In this document: piece by piece, positions 61,482-64,000 of the stretch
Layout: every line of letters begins with the position of its first letter
Position numbering within the stretch: the stretch's first letter is position 1
DNA from: Catellatospora citrea
Lineage (GTDB): Bacteria > Actinomycetota > Actinomycetes > Mycobacteriales > Micromonosporaceae
Assembly: GCF_003610235.1 (NCBI RefSeq)
Contig: NZ_RAPR01000001.1
Span: 8,246,001-8,310,000, forward strand
DNA length: 64,000 bases
Direction of reading: 5' to 3'
Program-made: the position numbers and the translations under genes
Notes under the pieces: model-generated
Seen by the model: only the letters and a program-made list of their open reading frames with translations
The model's database searches: none
What the model was told of the DNA's origin: nothing

Positions 61482-63136
61482 TGCCCCTCCAGGTATCGGT
61501 GTACGAGTGAGATGGCCATGGCGCCCTCGCCGACGGCGGAGGCGACGCGCTTGACCGAGTCGGACCGCACGTCGCCGGCGGCGAACACGCCCGGCACGCT
61601 GGCTTCCAGGTGGTAGGGGTCGCGGTCCGGGCGCCACCCGGCGGGGCGCTTGCCGCCGCTGAGCAGGTCGGGCCCGGTCAGCACGAAGCCGTGCTCGTCG
61701 CGGGCGACCACCCCGTCCAGCCAGTCGGTGCCCGGCTCCGCGCCGATGAAGATGAACAGCCAGGACGCGTCGACCCGGGTCTGTTCGTTCGTGCGGGTGT
61801 CGACCAGCGTGAGGTGCTCCAGGTGGTCGTCGCCGCCGCCCTCGCAGACCTGGGTGAACGGGTGCACGGTGATGTTCTCGATCGCGTCGATCTGGTCGAT
61901 CAGGTAGCGGGACATGGACCGGCGCAGGTCCTCGCCACGGATCAGCATGTGCACCCGGCTGGCGTACCGGGAGAAGTAGACGGCGGCCTGGCCGGCCGAG
62001 TTGGCCCCGCCGACGATGTAGACGTCCTGGTCCTTGCAGCCGGGCGCCTCGGTGGCCGCCGAGCCGTAGTAGACGCCTCGGCCGGTCAGGTCGGCGCAGC
62101 CCGGCACGTCGAGCATCCGGTAGGACACACCGGTGGCCAGCACGACGCTGTGCGCGGCGATGCGGCTGCCGTCGGCGAAGTGCACGACCCGGGCCGAGCC
62201 GCAGGTCTCCAGCGCGGTGACCTCGCGAGCCGACAGCAGCTCCGCGCCGAACTTCAGCGCCTGGCGGCGGGCCCGCTCGGTGAGCTGCGCGCCGGAGACG
62301 CCGTCGGGGAAGCCGAGGTAGTTCTCGATGCGGCTGCTCTGGCCGGCCTGCCCGCCGGTCGCGCGGCGCTCGACGAGCACGGTGCGCAGGCCCTCGGAGG
62401 CGGCGTACACGGCCGAGCCGAGCCCGGCGGGGCCGGCCCCGACGACGATCACGTCGTAGAAGTCCGAGGCCGGGTTGGTGGTCAGGCCGATGTTGCCGGC
62501 CAGCTCGGCCTCGTTGGGCTGGACCAGCGTCTTGCCCTCGGCGGTCACCACCAGCGGCACGTCGTCGGCGGTGAGTCCGGCCGCGGCCAGCAGGCGGGCG
62601 CCCTCCGGGTCGTCGGCGACGTACCAGCGGAACGGGACCAGGTTGCGGGCCAGGAAGTCGCGGATCTTGTACGAGTGCGCGGACCAGCGGTGGCCCACCA
62701 CGCGCAGCTCGGCGGTGGCCGCGTCCGGGGTCGCCAGCCAGGACTGCAGCAGGTCGTCCACGACGGGGTAGAGGTGCTCCTCCGGCGGGTTCCACGGCTT
62801 GAGCAGGTAGTGGTCCAGGTCGACTAGGTTGATCGCGTTGATCGCCGCGTCGGTGTCGGCGTACGCGGTCAGCAAGACCCGCCGGGCGCGCGGGTAGAGG
62901 TCCATCGCCGATTCCAGGAACTCGATGCCGTTCATCTGCGGCATCCGGTAGTCCGCCAGCAGCACGGCGACCTGCTGCCCGCGCAGTTTCAGTTCGCGCA
63001 GCGCGTCGAGGGCCTCGGTGCCCGAACTCGCCCGCACCACCCGGTAGTTCTCGCCGTAATGCCGGCGCAGGTCACGTGCCACCGCGCGGGAGACGTTCGG
63101 ATCGTCGTCCACGGTCAGGATCGCCGGAGTGCTCAT
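61478..63136 (-). CDS. Response regulator-thioredoxin reductase fusion
   Basis: A 552-residue fusion. Residues ~5-130 are a receiver domain (ILTVDDDPNVS; phospho-acceptor Asp in LLADYRMPQMNG; Lys in LLKPW). Residues ~150-225 look like a glutaredoxin-type insert without a CxxC. The rest is a thioredoxin-reductase-like flavoprotein (VVGAGPAGLGSAVYAA; VYIVGGANSAGQAA; GVFAAGDVRSDSVKRVASAVGEG). The redox CxxC of true reductases is replaced by GSAATEA. ATG 63136 has TAGGTG upstream. It forms an operon with the cNMP-type kinase, a known actinobacterial pairing of unclear role. Confidence 0.93.
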   Translation of the reverse strand: MSTPAILTVDDDPNVSRAVARDLRRHYGENYRVVRASSGTEALDALRELKLRGQQVAVLLADYRMPQMNGIEFLESAMDLYPRARRVLLTAYADTDAAINAINLVDLDHYLLKPWNPPEEHLYPVVDDLLQSWLATPDAATAELRVVGHRWSAHSYKIRDFLARNLVPFRWYVADDPEGARLLAAAGLTADDVPLVVTAEGKTLVQPNEAELAGNIGLTTNPASDFYDVIVVGAGPAGLGSAVYAASEGLRTVLVERRATGGQAGQSSRIENYLGFPDGVSGAQLTERARRQALKFGAELLSAREVTALETCGSARVVHFADGSRIAAHSVVLATGVSYRMLDVPGCADLTGRGVYYGSAATEAPGCKDQDVYIVGGANSAGQAAVYFSRYASRVHMLIRGEDLRRSMSRYLIDQIDAIENITVHPFTQVCEGGGDDHLEHLTLVDTRTNEQTRVDASWLFIFIGAEPGTDWLDGVVARDEHGFVLTGPDLLSGGKRPAGWRPDRDPYHLEASVPGVFAAGDVRSDSVKRVASAVGEGAMAISLVHRYLEGQ

Positions 63137-63215
63137 GTCACCTATCAAAACACCTTCGGCGGCCGTTTCCATGGCGGGTTGATCACAATGACACCGCCGG
63201 TCACATCGGTAACTT

Positions 63216-64000
63216 TCATACCGCGGCGAGGCGGTCGAGATCGGCGGCGAGCTGTCCGCCGGCCATGGCCAGCAACTCGCCGTTCTCCTTCTCCGGATAG
63301 CCGCGCACCGCCGTCTCCGCGACCAGGATCAGCCACAGGTAGATCCGGTACAGGGTGAGGCGGGTCTGCTCGTCGGCGGTCAGCGCCCGGCCGAGGAAGC
63401 CGTCGATCGCCGCCGCGGCCTGCTCCTCGGGAATCCACGTCGCCAGCGAGACCAGCTCGGCGATCGGGTCGCCGTAGAAGGCGCGCTCGCCGTCGATGAC
63501 GGCCTCGACCCGCCAGCCGTCACCGTCGGCCAGCACGAACACGTTGCCGTCCCACAGGTCGAAGTGCACCAGCGCGGGCGCGGTCACCGCGTCGAGCAGC
63601 GGCGCGTGGCGGGCGACCAGCTCGCGGATCTCGGCGGCGGGCCGGGCCAGCGGTCGGTCGGTGGCCGTCGCGTCGGCCAGGATGTCGTCGACGAAGCACA
63701 GGAACGACTCCCGCCAGGACGCCGAGCGGGTGCGCCCGTCGCGGCGCGGGTAGCCGAATCGCTCGCCGGTGACGGCGGTGCCGGCGGCGGCGATACGGCC
63801 CAGCTCATGGCGCACCGCGAGCACGTGCTCGGCGGCCATGGTCTGCTTGGCCTGCTCGAAGGACACCCCGCGCAGCCGCTCCATGACCATGACCCCGCCC
63901 TCGGCGTCGGCGTGCCACATCGTCGGCAGCGGCACGCCCGCCGCCGCGGCCCGCTCGAAGAACTCGATCTCGGTGTGCATCAGGTCGACCTCGTAGGTCA
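63216..64000 (-). CDS. Fructosamine-kinase/APH-like phosphotransferase, 5' end outside window
   Basis: At least 261 residues of a kinase-fold protein; the frame stays open to the right edge. Visible are VMVMERLRGVSFEQAK (hinge), the catalytic loop LVHFDLWDGNVFV (HxDxxxxN) and AVIDGERAFYGDPIAEL (metal segment). These match APH/fructosamine-kinase-like proteins that phosphorylate small molecules. The N-terminal ATP-binding lobe is missing from the window. The substrate is unknown. Confidence 0.9.
   Translation of the reverse strand, partial: TYEVDLMHTEIEFFERAAAAGVPLPTMWHADAEGGVMVMERLRGVSFEQAKQTMAAEHVLAVRHELGRIAAAGTAVTGERFGYPRRDGRTRSASWRESFLCFVDDILADATATDRPLARPAAEIRELVARHAPLLDAVTAPALVHFDLWDGNVFVLADGDGWRVEAVIDGERAFYGDPIAELVSLATWIPEEQAAAAIDGFLGRALTADEQTRLTLYRIYLWLILVAETAVRGYPEKENGELLAMAGGQLAADLDRLAAV

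Overview
The window is high-GC DNA (clear third-position G/C bias, many GTG starts, stop/start overlaps of the ATGA/GTGA type, TAnnnT -10 boxes a few bases before start codons) from an actinomycete. MbtH, mycothiol-type DinB proteins, F420-type nitroreductase, XRE/DUF397 and DUF574 families all fit. The hairpin repeats around AAGGGCACCTT are of a kind I associate with Micromonosporaceae; the family-level placement is inference. No tRNA, rRNA, CRISPR or insertion sequence was seen.

Region 1 (1-11.4 kb): the 3' 11 kb of a large non-ribosomal peptide synthetase (A-T-E-C-A-T-C-A-T-C, no thioesterase) followed with ATGA overlap by an MbtH-like protein. The middle A domain reads as the N5-hydroxyornithine signature. 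Two long inverted repeats follow mbtH, and a related repeat lies inside the NRPS reading frame.

Region 2 (11.4-40.2 kb): mostly housekeeping and accessory genes. These are an AraC regulator, two short-chain dehydrogenases, an APH-type kinase, a serine hydrolase lipoprotein, a P450, an LppX/LprG-like lipoprotein, a class A PBP with PASTA, a three-gene signalling operon (REC-PP2C, CHASE3 histidine kinase, Rcp1-like regulator), a pentapeptide-type membrane protein and an M4 protease. Then come an HxlR operon with two tandem unknown paralogues, an S15 peptidase, a TetR/ABM/methyltransferase divergon, an FAD monooxygenase and a HEAT-repeat protein.

Region 3 (40.2-57.2 kb): a hydroxamate siderophore locus. 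On the minus strand are a formyltransferase, an M20 peptidase and a heterodimeric ABC exporter. Divergent from these is an ornithine N-monooxygenase; then FecCD-type permeases and an ATPase (minus), and a lipoprotein binding protein (plus). After an interlude (LigD-type polymerase, metallophosphoesterase, epimerase, membrane protein) comes a second ornithine N-monooxygenase. Iron boxes resembling the DmdR/IdeR consensus stand before the monooxygenase/formyltransferase pair, the permease/binding-protein pair and the second monooxygenase. Together with the NRPS and MbtH this gives most of the functions of a coelichelin-type pathway: hydroxylate and formylate ornithine, assemble, export, re-import. 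No dedicated release esterase is visible.

Region 4 (57.2-64 kb): a DUF574 methyltransferase, a small SH3-like protein, a DUF397/XRE pair with palindromic operator candidates, a two-gene redox/signalling operon (REC-thioredoxin-reductase fusion plus cNMP-binding histidine kinase) and a phosphotransferase cut by the right edge.
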